Assembly: GCF_018739885.1 (NCBI RefSeq)
Contig: NZ_JADOES010000029.1
Location: 1-64,000 of the forward strand
Direction of reading: 5' to 3'
DNA: 64,000 bases
From: Leptothoe spongobia TAU-MAC 1115
GTDB lineage: Bacteria > Cyanobacteriota > Cyanobacteriia > Phormidesmidales > Phormidesmidaceae
Part shown: piece by piece, positions 37,374 to 46,544 of the stretch
How positions within the stretch are numbered: position 1 is the first letter of the stretch
Layout: each line of letters starts with the position of its first letter
Notes under the pieces: model-generated
What the model was told of the DNA's origin: nothing
The model's input: only the letters and a program-made list of their open reading frames with translations
Databases searched by the model: none
Made by a program: the position numbers and the translations under genes

Positions 37374-37569
37374 TATCAGCGATAAGACTTATCCATTGGC
37401 CGTAGAAGTAGTAGAGGGCAACGCGATCAATATTGAGTTGTGAGCTCAATAGATCTAGTGTTTCGATCACGAGGGCATCCCGCTCAATGTTACGGACAAG
37501 CCGCTGGACTACATGTCGTAGGCCCTCATCGCTCTTGTCCTGCTTATAATCTGTCTTAAATTGACTCAT
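37336..37569 (-). CDS. small protein resembling the start of a GAF domain
   Basis: The gene encodes 77 residues. The first part is charged (FKTDYKQDKSDEGLRHVVQRLVRNIERDALVIETLDLL), and SQLNIDRVALYYFYGQW has the look of the first helix and strand of a GAF domain, where the protein then stops. It could be a truncated GAF protein or a genuine small protein. The stop codon and last codons lie within a perfect 15-bp hairpin, which suggests the gene ends here naturally. Confidence 0.45.
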   Translation of the reverse strand: MSQFKTDYKQDKSDEGLRHVVQRLVRNIERDALVIETLDLLSSQLNIDRVALYYFYGQWISLIADTKRVQAFLPELF

Positions 37570-37571
37570 AG

Positions 37572-37700
37572 GTCAACATTATTAAAATCAATGATATCGT
37601 TGAAAGCCTCAAAATCCGGGGGGAGGTGATTGAAGATGAAACCTTAGCTCATATTCGTTGCTTCCCTACAAGCATGTCGTGCTCAATGGAAATTAAGTAA
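37572..37700 (+). pseudogene. Tn3-family transposase C-terminal remnant, copy B
   Basis: The frame reads INDIVESLKIRGEVIEDETL and then AHI. A missing T relative to copy A (34988-35086) shifts the frame, after which the DNA still spells LPYKHVVLNG in another frame. The helix VESLKIRGEVIEDE is the usual end of Tn3-type transposases. The shared DNA with copy A is about 70 bases. Confidence 0.5.
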
Positions 37701-37797
37701 GCCACTTTAAGACAACGAGTCAATCCAAGTGACTACTGCCTTCAATAGCTCCCATTAAATAGTCTCAACCTTCCTTGTTGTGAGCATAGTAAGGTTT

Positions 37798-38025
37798 TTA
37801 CCAAGGCAGCTCTGAAAAGCTATGAACTACTATATTGCACTTATTATTAGGTCTTGGCCGAAGAGAATGTTCCATGACAATTTCTTTGATGCCGTCTATA
37901 AAATCAGATTCTCCTTTAGCCTTAATTGCAGCGGTTGTCATTGTGATGTCGCGCCATATTGTTATCCGTCGCTCCGATGGATCAGTGTAGCTGTAAACAA
38001 CGTGATAGCTTTTGGGCGGACTCAT
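37798..38025 (-). CDS. small hypothetical protein
   Basis: The gene encodes 75 residues with ordinary protein composition: YHVVYSYTDPSERRITIWRD, then a helix FIDGIKEIVMEHS. No ribosome binding site of note and no family is recognised. It lies between transposon remnants. It may be a real small gene or an accidental frame. Confidence 0.4.
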   Translation of the reverse strand: MSPPKSYHVVYSYTDPSERRITIWRDITMTTAAIKAKGESDFIDGIKEIVMEHSLRPRPNNKCNIVVHSFSELPW

Positions 38026-38253
38026 AATCAGGCTTATATTGATGGCCCAACAGTATCGAAAGGTGCTCTCTTAGTTGACGAAGTTTTACTTTACGTTGGG
38101 TGAGAGCTCAAAATGACTTACCTTTGTTAGTCTTGAGATTCTTTGCAAAGTTTCTTGCATCAGGACTCTCTAAAAACAACGCCTTTTTGTTCTAGCTGAT
38201 ATTCATTGGCATGCCTGAAATGCCTATTCTGTGGCTGAATTTTAGTTGATTAT

Positions 38254-38655
38254 TTGGTGCGGATGAACTTTGTCTCTTGGTTGGGACTTTGTCCAGGTGG
38301 CCGCATTACTGGTGGCAAAGTCAAAAGTTCGAAAACCCGACGAGTCGTTAATCGCGCTGCCAATGCTTTCCGTATGGCTGCCCAAACACTTTCTCGAAGT
38401 CAATCCGCTCTGGGTGCTTTTTATCGGCGGATGAAAGCTCGATTAGGGGGACCCAAAGCCATCACTGCAACTGCTCATAAAATTGCTCGCATCTTCTACC
38501 ATGTTTGCTCAAAGGGAGAGGCTTATGTTGACCCAGGCGTTGACACGTACGAGCAAAAGTATCGTGCTCGGATGCTGAACCAGTTACAGCGAAAAGCCCA
38601 ATCATTAGGTTTCGACCTCGTTCCTAAACCTGAAACTGCTGGGTATGTTTCTTAG
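38254..38655 (+). pseudogene. IS110-family transposase, C-terminal part
   Basis: About 130 residues match the second domain (Transposase_20 type) and tail of IS110-family transposases: FVSWLGLCPGGRITGGKV, RRVVNRAANAFRMAAQTL, RMKARLGGPKAITATAHK and YVDPGVDTYEQKYRARML. The N-terminal DEDD RuvC-like domain is absent upstream, where no matching frame exists, so the element is dead in itself. The remaining part is intact and little eroded, which suggests a fairly recent truncation. Confidence 0.8.
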
Positions 38656-38695
38656 GAGTAACCTAATAAGGCATGGCACGCCGTCATCAGTAACC

Positions 38696-38827
38696 ATGGA
38701 AAAAACTAGGGTGAATCGAAATATATGTCCTTGTTGCTCGAATGTTTTGCTTCGCCATGTTACATCAGAAGGCATAGATTGGCGTTGTAGCCATTGTCGC
38801 CAATCTATGCCTAGTATCCAAAATTAA
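38696..38827 (+). CDS. small zinc-ribbon protein, copy 1
   Basis: The protein is 43 residues from the ATG at 38696. Two CxxC pairs (ICPCCSNVLLRHV and WRCSHCRQSMP) make a zinc ribbon of a type found as tiny proteins in many cyanobacteria. A relative with the same spacing forms the C-terminus of the protein at 43628-43882. Function unknown. The ribosome binding site is weak. Confidence 0.6.
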   Translation: MEKTRVNRNICPCCSNVLLRHVTSEGIDWRCSHCRQSMPSIQN

Positions 38828-39052
38828 GCCTGTGCTATCTTACGGGTGAGCCAGGGGGATGCCTTTTATCCTTGGCCCGCATACCTTCAATGGGCTTTTC
38901 ACACTCTGTCGCTCAACTCGCAGTTCGATCTTACAACTTCAACCTAACCTCAAGTATTACATATTTTTCTGTAAGGTTTGTCGGCAGATCTTCAGTGATC
39001 ACACAGATACTCCCTTCAATTTATTGAAACCGATATTCTATTTCAGGTTTGA

Positions 39053-40300
39053 CTAGATCGAGCGCTTGTTTTCTTCCAAGGTTGGAATTTCTTCCAAAAA
39101 TCGTAGCATGGGCTTCATGGTTAGTCCTTGTACAAATACAGAAAAGGCAACAACTCCAAAGGTAACCGTGATAATTTCAGATCGACGTGGCATATCAAGG
39201 GGTAGCCCCAGAGCTAAGGCAAGGGCTAGAGCACCGCGCAATCCGCCCCAAAATAAAGCATGTTGATGAGTGATTTTAACTCGCAATTCAGATAGAGTGA
39301 AGATTGCACATAGCGGATAAATTGCAAAAGCTCGTCCAACAATAACAACGCTAATAGCAACTAAGATTGGCAATAGAAAGTAACCAAAATTTTCGTGAGA
39401 TTCTTGAATTCCAATTAAGATAAAAATAAGCGAATTGGCTATGAAAGCTGCATATTCCCAGAAAGCTTCGACTGATTCTCTTCCTTCATCTGAAATAGAG
39501 CCGAGAGAGCCTAAATTGCCAATCATTAGTCCTGCTGTGACCGTTGCCAATACTCCTGAACAATGAAAGTGTTCTGCTAAGAGAAATGAACCATAGGCTG
39601 CCACAGTTGTAAAGGTAATTTCGACTAAGGGATCCTCTGTCTGCCCTGATAATAATAACAGAGTGCTTGCAACCACGATGCCGCATAAGATACCGCCACC
39701 AATGGAAGCTATTAATGTGCTTACTGTACTAGAAAAACTAATACTCTGACCCATTGCTAAGGTAACAGCTATTCCAAAACATACGGCAGCAGTACTGTCA
39801 TTAAATAAACTTTCAGCTTCTACTAATAGCTTCAATCTTCCCTGAACCCCCGTCTCCTTAAAAGTAGCAATTACCGAAACCGGATCAGTTGCAGTAATCA
39901 GAATACCGAAGACTATGGCGATTTTCCATTCCCAGCCTACTAAATAGTGCATGCCTGCGGCGGTAACTCCAGCTGACAGCAATACGCCCATTGTTACTAA
40001 GGTGATAACGACCCAAAAATCTTTCTGCAATTCTTTCCAGCGGATATAAAGCGTGGCTTCAAATATTAAAGCAGGCAGAAAAATTAAGAAGATAAGTTCT
40101 CTGGATAGCTCAAGAGGATTAGAGAAAGGTATAAATGAGATTCCAACTCCCGCAATAACTAACCCGATTGTGTAGGGAATCTTGATCAACCTTGCTAACA
40201 TCGCCACAATTGCAGCCACAAAAAGAAAGAACGCTATTTGATCAATGTTTAGAGTCATGTTTTCAGACACGTAATTAGAAACTATCCATTCGATACCCAT
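39053..40300 (-). CDS. NhaP-type cation:proton antiporter (CPA1)
   Basis: The gene encodes 415 residues with about twelve hydrophobic helices. Marks of the CPA1 family are LIFLPALIFEATLYIRW, GILITATDPVSVIATFKETG and AESLFNDSTAAVCFGIA, which carries the Asn-Asp pair of the ion site, and the late FWGGLRGALALALALGLP. It exchanges Na+ or K+ for H+ across the plasma or thylakoid membrane, serving salt and pH balance. There is only a very short C-terminal tail, so no regulatory domain. An internal ATG at 40258 is an alternative start; neither has a good ribosome binding site. Single gene. Confidence 0.9.
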   Translation of the reverse strand: MGIEWIVSNYVSENMTLNIDQIAFFLFVAAIVAMLARLIKIPYTIGLVIAGVGISFIPFSNPLELSRELIFLIFLPALIFEATLYIRWKELQKDFWVVITLVTMGVLLSAGVTAAGMHYLVGWEWKIAIVFGILITATDPVSVIATFKETGVQGRLKLLVEAESLFNDSTAAVCFGIAVTLAMGQSISFSSTVSTLIASIGGGILCGIVVASTLLLLSGQTEDPLVEITFTTVAAYGSFLLAEHFHCSGVLATVTAGLMIGNLGSLGSISDEGRESVEAFWEYAAFIANSLIFILIGIQESHENFGYFLLPILVAISVVIVGRAFAIYPLCAIFTLSELRVKITHQHALFWGGLRGALALALALGLPLDMPRRSEIITVTFGVVAFSVFVQGLTMKPMLRFLEEIPTLEENKRSI

Positions 40301-40574
40301 TGATTTCGAGTCAAGAGCTATTTTCGCATTGGCTGGGACTGGCTTAAGGCAGCTGCGCTAAACGGTTGGCTCATTGTTCAAACCGTCACCTTTTCCTCTA
40401 ATCGAGCCCCGACCCGGTTATCGTTCCCTGACGTTCAACACCTGACGGCTTCATAAATTCCTCATATTTCCTAACTACACTAACTATAGACACAACAAGT
40501 CTTAAAAAAATCGTGATGTCATCCTTTGAACCCACGTAGTTTAGAAAGCAATGACATGCAATAAGGAGAAAATC

Positions 40575-41153
40575 ATGACAATCGGTAACTATCGCCGTGG
40601 GATTGGCGTATTTGCTACGAAGCAAGATATGGAGTTTGCCCTCAGCGAACTGAAAGATTCCGGGTTGCCTATGGATAAAGTAACCGTAATCGCCAAAGAT
40701 GAAAATAGCAAGCCACAACAGGGAACCAACCTAAGAAAGAGGCCTGGGCATGAAGTTGCTAAAGGAGTAGGGATTGGTTCATTGACGGGAACTGTTTTTG
40801 GATTTTTAGCAGGGCTGTTGGTAAGTGTCTCAGAGTTAACAATTCCAGGGATTGGAACAATAATGGCGGCTGGTACCATTGTAGAGACTCTAGCAATAAC
40901 CTTTGCAGGTGGTGGTATAGGAGCCGTCTCTGGAGGGGTTATTGGCGCATTTTCAGGGCTGGGTATTCCGGGAAATCAGGCAAAGGTCTATAGCGATCGC
41001 CTTGCCCAGGGTGACTATCTAATCATCGTTGAGGGTAAAAGTGACGAAGTAATGCGAGCGGAGATGATCTTACTCAACGAGCGAGGCATAAAGGAATGGA
41101 GTATTTTTGATGCCCATAGCGATGGAACCAATCTTTTAGAAAAACCTGCCTAA
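40575..41153 (+). CDS. general-stress-type protein with glycine-rich hydrophobic centre
   Basis: The protein is 192 residues from the ATG at 40575, which has AAGGAGA eight bases upstream. The N-terminal part (RRGIGVFATKQDMEFALSEL, LPMDKVTVIAKD) is a ferredoxin-like alpha/beta unit of the type in general stress protein 17M (YflT) and low-temperature-induced proteins. A central 70-residue stretch of Gly/Ala/Ile (GIGSLTGTVFGFLAGLLV, GGGIGAVSGGVIGAFSGLG) could form membrane hairpins. The C-terminus repeats an alpha/beta element (GDYLIIVEGKSDEVMRAEMIL). It is probably stress-induced; molecular role unknown. Confidence 0.75.
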   Translation: MTIGNYRRGIGVFATKQDMEFALSELKDSGLPMDKVTVIAKDENSKPQQGTNLRKRPGHEVAKGVGIGSLTGTVFGFLAGLLVSVSELTIPGIGTIMAAGTIVETLAITFAGGGIGAVSGGVIGAFSGLGIPGNQAKVYSDRLAQGDYLIIVEGKSDEVMRAEMILLNERGIKEWSIFDAHSDGTNLLEKPA

Positions 41154-41204
41154 ATATTATGTTCGGAGACAACAGTTCCCATGTTGTCTTCGAACAACCT
41201 GAGT

Positions 41205-42002
41205 CTATCGACACTTTTTTGTCAGAAATTGCCTCATTTCCCTAAATTTATGCTGTTTACTTTTTTGAACGAACGGCAGTTTATACCAAGGGAGATAGGG
41301 ATACTCATGGTGCTCCCAATGATATCCAAGATGATAGCAGGTTATAAATGACCAAATAATAGGGTAATAGCTACTAGTGGAGCAATGAGAATTTTCAATA
41401 TCACCTGATCCGGCGAAACTTTCACTACACAAACGATGCGGCAAGAAAATCCCAAAGAAGAATAGCTGTATTGAGCTAAGGAAGATGGGCAGTATCCAAA
41501 ACAAAAGTAGATTGACAACGGGGATATGAAACCCAACATGAAGGGTTAGAAAGAGAATTCCTATCCCAAAAAACAGGGAAACACTTTGTTTGACATCCAG
41601 ATAACTTTGCATGAATTTTAGATACCAGGCAAAGATATTACGATGAATGCCATCATGAAAGTCTGGATCACTCGCTTGACCAGGATGGCGATGGTGTTGC
41701 CAATGATTAAGTGAAAGCTTCTGGTAAGACAGAAATGCGTATAGTGTGACGGCTAGTTGTCCAAACCAGTAATTTAATCGGAGACTACCTGGAAGTACGG
41801 CTCCGTGAATGGCGTCATGGGCCACAATGAATAATCCCGTCTGGAGAAACGTTCGTCCTAAGATGGCCGGCAAAAACCATAGGAGTGATAACTGCCTAAT
41901 ATCGATCAATGCGAGGAATTCCAGACTGCTTAGCCAAAGCAACATGATGATCAAAGCCACCAGTGAGCCAGTCAACCGTCTTGGTGTTAGATTATGCTGC
42001 AC
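41205..42002 (-). CDS. crtW: CrtW-type beta-carotene ketolase
   Basis: The gene encodes 265 residues. It is an integral membrane di-iron enzyme with the histidine motifs AHDAIHG (His62, His66), HWQHHRHPG with a following DPDFH, and HLGYHWEHHEYP near the C-terminus. LQTGLFIVAHDAIHGAV and FAWYLKFMQSYL are typical of CrtW rather than lipid desaturases. It adds keto groups at C4 of beta-carotene, giving echinenone or canthaxanthin. The OCP encoded at 50376-51338 needs such ketocarotenoids. The start is a GTG with no strong ribosome binding site. Confidence 0.85.
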   Translation of the reverse strand: MQHNLTPRRLTGSLVALIIMLLWLSSLEFLALIDIRQLSLLWFLPAILGRTFLQTGLFIVAHDAIHGAVLPGSLRLNYWFGQLAVTLYAFLSYQKLSLNHWQHHRHPGQASDPDFHDGIHRNIFAWYLKFMQSYLDVKQSVSLFFGIGILFLTLHVGFHIPVVNLLLFWILPIFLSSIQLFFFGIFLPHRLCSESFAGSGDIENSHCSTSSYYPIIWSFITCYHLGYHWEHHEYPYLPWYKLPFVQKSKQHKFREMRQFLTKKCR

Positions 42003-42153
42003 ACTTATTAGAATTTAAGGCGTTACTGGATAAAGAGATGAGTCTTGTTGGGACAGGCACATCTGCGGCTGATCTACTAAACGATGACAAGGAATCTTAT
42101 CAGATAGAATTCGACTAATCGGATTACCCCTATGAATCTCTAGGTCGTCAGTT

Positions 42154-42576
42154 TTATAAGCCTTGACTTAGAGACTTTAGCTCAGCAATTTGGCAAGGTT
42201 CGAATAGCGTACTAATACGCAATGATTGACAATCAATTTGGAGTGAACGTCTGTGATTAATTAAGGATACATGTATCTCTAGATGAGCTTTTGGGAAAGC
42301 TGTAAATAAAATGCGTTCTTTAGAGAAGACACTGCGTTCAAAATGGCACCTTATACTACTCATTAACCGAAGAATTTGAGTCCTATCCGTGTCATTGATG
42401 TAATAACAAAGAATCTGATTCTCGCTGTTAACTGGTAAATCAGTTAATAAAGAAGAATACAAATAAGCCATAGGATTTACCTCGCTGCAGATCAACACCT
42501 GGTCATGGCCAATCCTGACATTAACGGGATTAAAATAATGTCTATGCAAATGTTTGAGTTGTATGATTTGCATCAA
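42154..42576 (-). CDS. hypothetical protein
   Basis: The gene encodes 140 residues, soluble, with mixed alpha/beta pattern (VLICSEVNPMAYLYSSLLTD, ILCYYINDTDRTQILRLMS). No family is recognised. It lies between the CrtW and hydroxylase-like genes in the same orientation. A 25-codon piece resembling its N-terminus (QIIQFKCWHIRYVN against QIIQLKHLHRHYFN) sits at 44045-44119, so related copies existed nearby. Confidence 0.6.
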   Translation of the reverse strand: MMQIIQLKHLHRHYFNPVNVRIGHDQVLICSEVNPMAYLYSSLLTDLPVNSENQILCYYINDTDRTQILRLMSSIRCHFERSVFSKERILFTAFPKAHLEIHVSLINHRRSLQIDCQSLRISTLFEPCQIAELKSLSQGL

Positions 42577-42775
42577 AATGCACCAATTTGTTACAAATAC
42601 TCATTCGTTTTGACTGTCTTAGTTGTTTGGTTTTGCGAATAGATGACAGCCTATGCCAGAAAAGAGAGTAGCCTAAAAACACGATCATCGATGATCAAGG
42701 CAATCATTGGACAGGCTCACGATTCTGCAGTTAGGTCGCGCGCTCACCCATTGTCTTTTCAAGTTTTTCACTTCA

Positions 42776-43573
42776 CTACAGTTTATCCACAAACATCTGT
42801 TCATAGTCAGGAGCGTCAGTACCCAGTAGTTTGTCCCAGAATGTGAAATAGAGCCCGTAATGCAGGGTGTATTTGCGATGATGAATGGAATGATGAGCAG
42901 GTCCAATCACCCATCGACCCAGCCAATGGTGAGGAAATAACACTGGCAATCGGTCGAGGCCAAGATGGTTGACAACCGCCCACACTGTCATCGTGATCAG
43001 GACTGCAAATAACGTAACAAAATGCAGCGGAATGACAAAGATAATGCCGACTAAAAGGAGAGACTGCACAATTGCCTCTAGGGGATCAAAGGCAAAAGAC
43101 GTCCAAGGGGTGGGATAACGCGATCGATGATGTCCTTGATGAAACCAGGGAAAGAGTAACGGGTGATGAAACAACCGATGGGTAAAGTAAAAGTAAGTGT
43201 CTTGCAGGATTAATACGCCCCCATAGCTTATTCCCAAGTACCACAAACCATAGTGTTGAGGGTCACTATACAGCTGAGTAAGACCCAAGCTGTATCCTAA
43301 GAGAACAAAGGATCCCGCCAGTGCAAACACACCCGCCGAGAGCACAGAAAGCCTGATGTCGCGCTGAATCGAAGTCCAAGAGGGAGGCTGATGGCGCAAC
43401 TTATGATTAATAAAAGATTGACTAAAGGGGGAGTAAAAGAACCCGTAGGTCAGTCCTGCCACCAGAAAATACCGGAACAGAATAATTCCAAAGAAAACGA
43501 TGCTATAGAGCTCAAACGAATGATCTGTTAATGTCAATTTCTTACGCTCATCTAGCTCGATACGGATTACCAT
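42776..43573 (-). CDS. fatty acid hydroxylase/sterol desaturase superfamily protein
   Basis: The gene encodes 265 residues with four to five membrane helices. The eight-histidine pattern is visible as HRLFHHPLLF, FHQGHHRSRYPTPW and PAHHSIHHRKY, which bind two irons. Members oxidise lipids, sterols or carotenoids in the membrane. The placing 0.8 kb from CrtW suggests a carotenoid or lipid modification, but the histidine spacing is that of the C-5 sterol desaturase type rather than CrtZ. Substrate open. Confidence 0.82.
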   Translation of the reverse strand: MVIRIELDERKKLTLTDHSFELYSIVFFGIILFRYFLVAGLTYGFFYSPFSQSFINHKLRHQPPSWTSIQRDIRLSVLSAGVFALAGSFVLLGYSLGLTQLYSDPQHYGLWYLGISYGGVLILQDTYFYFTHRLFHHPLLFPWFHQGHHRSRYPTPWTSFAFDPLEAIVQSLLLVGIIFVIPLHFVTLFAVLITMTVWAVVNHLGLDRLPVLFPHHWLGRWVIGPAHHSIHHRKYTLHYGLYFTFWDKLLGTDAPDYEQMFVDKL

Positions 43574-43627
43574 TATTTCTGTACTGGCTTTACCGAAATC
43601 GAGTGCTGGTATCCATAACCATCTTAC

Positions 43628-43882
43628 CTAAGCAGTGGATATTATGTAGTTCTCTAAGACTGGCATGTTCTGGTAGCAATGACGGCAGCGCCAGTAAAGC
43701 CTATTTGAACAGATATGACGAAGTAAAATACTGGAGCACAGCAGGCAAGTATGTCTGCTATTCATAGCTTGCTCGTAGTGTAAAGGCTCGAATTGCTTTT
43801 TCCTCTTTAGAAGAGGTTGTTGTGGCAGTTGTTGTGGTAATTGCCTTAGCAGTTGTTTTGTTAGTATTGCTGACGAAGTCAT
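43628..43882 (-). CDS. small zinc-ribbon protein with Gln/Leu-rich leader, copy 2
   Basis: The gene encodes 84 residues. AGGTGAG lies about ten bases before the ATG at 43882. A Gln/Leu/Pro-rich N-terminus (QLLRQLPQQLPQQPLLK) is followed by the same zinc ribbon as at 38696-38827: CLLCSSILLRHI and WRCRHCYQNMP. Function unknown. The two ribbons probably share ancestry. Confidence 0.6.
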   Translation of the reverse strand: MTSSAILTKQLLRQLPQQLPQQPLLKRKKQFEPLHYEQAMNSRHTCLLCSSILLRHICSNRLYWRCRHCYQNMPVLENYIISTA

Positions 43883-44044
43883 TTAAAGTATCTCACCTGT
43901 TAAAAAGCTAAAACGCAGAGAATATCATCTGTATAATGATGGTCTCAATTATGATTAAGAACCGATCGGCTATCTTACAGTTAGCCTTGGCATATTTTTC
44001 TCCTCTCATGCTACTAAGGCTGATAAGTTTAGTCTCTGAAGAGG

Positions 44045-44119
44045 TCACTTACAATAAATTATAACGTAGTGGTGGTTGACATAGCGTATATGCCAGCATT
44101 TGAACTGTATGATTTGTAC
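44045..44119 (-). pseudogene. fragment related to the protein at 42154-42576
   Basis: The minus strand reads VQIIQFKCWHIRYVNHHYV and then a stop, which lines up with the first ~20 residues of the 140-residue hypothetical protein. It has no start codon and is too short to be a gene. Confidence 0.35.
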
Positions 44120-44138
44120 AGGAACGTATCAATTTAAT

Positions 44139-46472
44139 TTAATTACCTTGCCATTCCCGATCTTCCAGCTCCTGTTGAGGCAAGAGTAATGTGGTTTCAA
44201 TTTCTTTCCGGATGGCTGCTGTTACCTCACAATTACTATTCAAACAGTCTATCAGGAGCTGATTGGCATTGTAATAGCGTTGTAGCATCTGTTCCTGTTC
44301 AGAAGTAAACTGCCAGGGGTGATGTATATTGCGGTAATGGGTGATTGTAGTGCTCAATCGTTCTAACCAATCGGCATAGTTTTTTTGCCACCAGTCCTGA
44401 AGCCATTCCTGATTTTGGTAGGGAGAGGGTAATTGGTCTCTTAATTGTTGGAGAGATTTATAAAAACCAGCATCCAGAACTATGACGAGGATATTGTTGA
44501 GTGTCTGGCTACAGGCATTGATATAGGCAAAGTCCTGACTGTGATGGTTGGCAAACTCTTGTAGTAAGTTTTCTAACGCGGCATCTAACAATATGCCCTG
44601 ATCTAGCGTACTGGCTAATGCAAAATGGTCTGCTACAGGGGAGTTTTGGGCCAAGGCCAGGTAAAAGGCTCGGGTGGTGGCAAGTTTCGGCTCAGTTGGG
44701 AGGGTCTGGGATTTTTGGCTGGCCCATATCAAAAAATCTTGTAGGTAGGGATCCTGAGAAATCAGGGCATCAATCTGTTGTTTCATTAACTGTATCAGCC
44801 CATCGGCGCTGCGCAACATGGCAGCAGTTAATAAAAAGACTTCGCGCCAATGGGAATCGGTAATGTGACTCACCAGACCTCCCAGGGCTTGCTCTAGGGC
44901 CTGTAAATTATGGGTGGCCACAATTTTTCGAGCTGTGAAGTATTCTTGAAATACCAAATAAGAAAATGAGAAAATTCCTCGCGCTCGTTCGATTAAGAGG
45001 CCATGCTGTGCCTCAATCGCTTTTAGCATGGCTTCGCTTTCGAGCTGCAGTTCCTCTGGCGCTAAAGCTGCTCCTGGCAAATTCTGTAAATAGTCGCCAA
45101 TGTATTGTTCAATGGTGCGTTGCTCAAAAAAATACTGCCCCTGTTCAAAAGTAACAGCGGCTAGCTGGCTCAGGAGCCTCAGTTTTTGGGGCAGTAAAAA
45201 ACCTCGGTAGGCATCATCTCGTTCGACACCCTTGGCTTCATCCCATTTGCCCAGCAGCAGGTCCAGACCTTGTTTATAAAACTCAGCCCGTTTGGTTGGA
45301 AATTTGTCTTGCCCTTGAAACACCCAGCAAGCCAGATGAAGAAAGAGAGGAGTGGTTACCAGTTGTCGAAACTGCCAGTTTTCGGGGAAGTTCAGCTTAT
45401 GAATAAACTGAGCTGACTGTTCTTGCCCCGCTTGGGCTGTCGTTTTGGTCAGGGCCACAAACCATTTTTGGGCAAAGGTGGCAATTTGCTCCTGGGTAAA
45501 GGGAGCGATTTCTACATCGGTGAAGCCACGCAACTGTAATGTTTGGGCAGCGGTGCGGCAGGTTACTACAAAGCGATTGCGGTGGTACTGGTCTGAAAAT
45601 TTGCGGATTTCTCTCAGAACCGCTGAAATATCCTGATTCAGTACTTCATCCATACCATCCATTAACAGTAAGACTCGCCCGACTTTTAACAACGTTTCGA
45701 GGGTAGATGGGCTGGAAAGATCAGACAGAAGTAATATTTGATGAATATAGTCTAAGAGTTTAAAGTCACCGTTGCGGTTAGACTCAGCGGCAAAGTCCCT
45801 GAGTGAGATAAAGATGGGAACGTGATCGGCAGCAAACTCGCCCCGGATACATTGGATGGCGAGATGTTTGATAAACGTTGTTTTGCCCACCCCTGGTTTC
45901 CCCAGTACCCTGAGCTTTAAGTAGGTTTCAACCGCCTGCATGCCGGATATTTGCTTCTGCTCAACTGCACCCAAACCAACCCGATCAAATTCAGTCAGTT
46001 CCAGGTTTTGCAAGTCAGTGATTTCAAGCTGCTGTTGACTGGTTAGTTCCTCCAAAATATTCACATCCACATAGATGTCATCCAGGCTAACTGGACGATT
46101 GATGTCGAGTAACTGTAAGATACCGCACTGATTTTCAATGGTGTCATGGTGTTGAGATCGCACCTCCTTCACCAGCTCATCTATATCCAGCAAGGTTTCT
46201 CTGCTCCCCTCTCCAGGGTCAGGAAATTCTGCGGGTGGATCAATCGCAATGTATCGCCACTCTAAATCCAGTATTGAACAAATCTCCATAAAAAATTGGC
46301 GATCGACAGGTTGCCCTGTGAAAAATCGCCAAATGGGTTGGCGGGTCTTGAGGTTGACCTCTGCTGCCAGATTTTCCTGGGTCCACCCCTTCAGCGCAAA
46401 TGCTCGCTTAGCCTGTTGAATTCCAGTCAATGATGCCCGGAGCGATCGTTTGACCATGGCAGAACAACTCAT
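44139..46472 (-). CDS. HTH-NACHT NTPase (NLR-like, possible phage defence)
   Basis: The protein is 777 residues from the ATG at 46472; 46544 and 46457 are alternatives. The N-terminal helix-turn-helix-like domain (RAFALKGWTQENLAAEV, RQPIWRFFTGQPVDRQFF) is the type fused to NACHT in many cyanobacteria. The NACHT domain has Walker A GKPGVGKTTF near residue 195, sensor-like IFISLRDFA and Walker B LLLMDGMDEV. A winged-helix part and a C-terminal helical region (FSFSYLVFQEYFTARKIV and onward) follow. There is no obvious LRR or toxin domain. Bacterial NACHT proteins include proven antiphage systems, so this may be one; the effector part is not identified. Not in an operon. Confidence 0.85.
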   Translation of the reverse strand: MSCSAMVKRSLRASLTGIQQAKRAFALKGWTQENLAAEVNLKTRQPIWRFFTGQPVDRQFFMEICSILDLEWRYIAIDPPAEFPDPGEGSRETLLDIDELVKEVRSQHHDTIENQCGILQLLDINRPVSLDDIYVDVNILEELTSQQQLEITDLQNLELTEFDRVGLGAVEQKQISGMQAVETYLKLRVLGKPGVGKTTFIKHLAIQCIRGEFAADHVPIFISLRDFAAESNRNGDFKLLDYIHQILLLSDLSSPSTLETLLKVGRVLLLMDGMDEVLNQDISAVLREIRKFSDQYHRNRFVVTCRTAAQTLQLRGFTDVEIAPFTQEQIATFAQKWFVALTKTTAQAGQEQSAQFIHKLNFPENWQFRQLVTTPLFLHLACWVFQGQDKFPTKRAEFYKQGLDLLLGKWDEAKGVERDDAYRGFLLPQKLRLLSQLAAVTFEQGQYFFEQRTIEQYIGDYLQNLPGAALAPEELQLESEAMLKAIEAQHGLLIERARGIFSFSYLVFQEYFTARKIVATHNLQALEQALGGLVSHITDSHWREVFLLTAAMLRSADGLIQLMKQQIDALISQDPYLQDFLIWASQKSQTLPTEPKLATTRAFYLALAQNSPVADHFALASTLDQGILLDAALENLLQEFANHHSQDFAYINACSQTLNNILVIVLDAGFYKSLQQLRDQLPSPYQNQEWLQDWWQKNYADWLERLSTTITHYRNIHHPWQFTSEQEQMLQRYYNANQLLIDCLNSNCEVTAAIRKEIETTLLLPQQELEDREWQGN

Positions 46473-46544
46473 ATCAAACTCAGTGTCCCAATCTATAGCA
46501 ACCACTCCACTGGTGCAGCTGCCAGCCGCCATCGTCCTGATCAC

